Part shown: positions 63,706 through 64,000 of the stretch, piece after piece
Layout of the letters: the number at the start of each line of letters is the position of its first letter
Numbering within the stretch: the first letter of the stretch is position 1
NCBI RefSeq assembly: GCF_000286075.1
Contig: NZ_AJTZ01000005.1
Location: forward strand, 310,001-374,000
From: Streptococcus ratti FA-1 = DSM 20564
GTDB taxonomy: Bacteria > Bacillota > Bacilli > Lactobacillales > Streptococcaceae
DNA length: 64,000 bases
Reading direction: 5' to 3'
The notes under the pieces: model-generated
Told to the model about the DNA's origin: nothing
What the model saw: the letters and a program-made list of their open reading frames with translations, nothing else
Database searches by the model: none
Made by a program: the position numbers and the translations under genes

Positions 63706-64000
63706 TTACTTTTGTTTTTCTAAAAGGGCTTTAATGTCTGCCAGCAGTTCAACTTCAGTAGGTTCAGCTTCAGCAGTATCTTCTTCTGTCTTTTTGGTAA
63801 GAGCCATTGCATGATTGGCAGCTTTAACAACGAAAAAGAGTGTTGTTCCTACAATCAAGAAGTTAATGACAGCACTTAAGAAATTACCATAAGCAACACC
63901 GTTCCATGAAAGGTCAGCAATTTTGTCTACACCAGCAGCTTTTAAAGCAGGATTCAGAAAGAGCGGTGTGATAACGTCTGAAACGAAGGATGTGATAATA
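63706..64000 (-). CDS. mscL: Large-conductance mechanosensitive channel, C-terminal part
   Basis: The gene is cut by the window end; the last 98 codons are visible. SFVSDVITPLF is the end of the first transmembrane helix region. A periplasmic loop follows (DKIADLSWNGVAYGNFLSAV), then the second helix (INFLIVGTTLFFVVKAANHAM) and the cytoplasmic helix bundle (ELLADIKALLEKQK). MscL opens under membrane tension to release solutes on osmotic downshock. It is convergent with rpsU. Confidence 0.93.
   Translation of the reverse strand, partial: IITSFVSDVITPLFLNPALKAAGVDKIADLSWNGVAYGNFLSAVINFLIVGTTLFFVVKAANHAMALTKKTEEDTAEAEPTEVELLADIKALLEKQK

Overview
The window is AT-rich, densely coded DNA from a Streptococcus. 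Its content points to the mutans group. It carries an automutanolysin/AtlA-type autolysin (Bsp-like repeats plus a GH25 lysozyme domain) followed by a small lipoprotein and pepT. It also has the streptococcal ebsA-ferredoxin-LysM-cmk-infC-rpmI-rplT block, a dltRSXABCD cluster and the near-complete shikimate/aromatic cluster aroD-aroE-aroB-aroC-tyrA...aroK-aroA-pheA. The species cannot be fixed from the sequence alone. No rRNA, tRNA or CRISPR array was seen.

Layout. 1-3.0 kb: an accessory, defence-like end with the C-terminal part of a helicase-nuclease (type III restriction-like), a broken small ORF and a Panacea/SocA-domain antitoxin with an MqsA-like zinc finger. 3.6-6 kb: a HAD phosphatase, a YueI-like protein and two tandem paralogous membrane proteins. 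6.1-12.4 kb: eno, atlA, a lipoprotein and pepT. 12.5-15.7 kb: ebsA, ferredoxin, a LysM protein, cmk, then infC-rpmI-rplT behind a strong promoter and an attenuator-like leader. 16-18.1 kb: ltaS (reverse). 18.3-24.8 kb: an rRNA methyltransferase, then aroD, aroE, aroB, aroC, tyrA and a YlbF/UPF0342 protein. 24.9-30.1 kb: an island splitting the aromatic cluster, with an IS3-type remnant, a decapitated ArsR repressor, an sdpI-like gene interrupted by an IS110-family element, a YqeG-like HAD protein, a VanW-family protein, a TIM-barrel protein and a LysR remnant. 30.4-36.1 kb: aroK, aroA, pheA, an LCP cell-wall ligase and a 23S rRNA uracil methyltransferase. 36.2-38.3 kb: a CPBP protease, a transposon-like inverted-repeat relic and a GNAT acetyltransferase. 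38.5-45.2 kb: a DltRS-like two-component system and dltX-A-B-C-D, with dltC-dltD separated from dltB by about 430 bp that includes a fold-back repeat. 45.9-49.3 kb: three hotdog thioesterases, two unknown proteins and an NmrA-like reductase. 49.6-51.5 kb: a DUF4044 microprotein, obgE and a small acidic protein. 51.6-56.6 kb (reverse): an ABC-F ribosome-protection-type ATPase with a textbook attenuator leader, and a glutamine-type GlnPQ transporter. 56.8 kb to the end: uvrB, a broken CPBP gene, an XRE regulator, a NUDIX hydrolase, two paralogous amino-acid-binding lipoproteins, rpsU and mscL (cut by the window end).

How the genes work together. Much of the window serves the cell envelope: LTA backbone synthesis (ltaS), its D-alanylation (dlt), an LCP ligase, an autolysin and EbsA. 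Another large part makes chorismate, tyrosine and phenylalanine. Translation genes (infC, rpmI, rplT, rpsU, two rRNA methyltransferases, obgE, ABC-F) form a third theme.

The observations most worth following up are the ABC-F leader (a three-residue uORF, a terminator and an alternative pairing that hides the Shine-Dalgarno), the IS110 element precisely interrupting sdpI with a possible bridge-RNA region, the Panacea antitoxin next to a broken candidate toxin, the infC leader with a possible AUA start, and the fold-back repeat inside the dlt operon.
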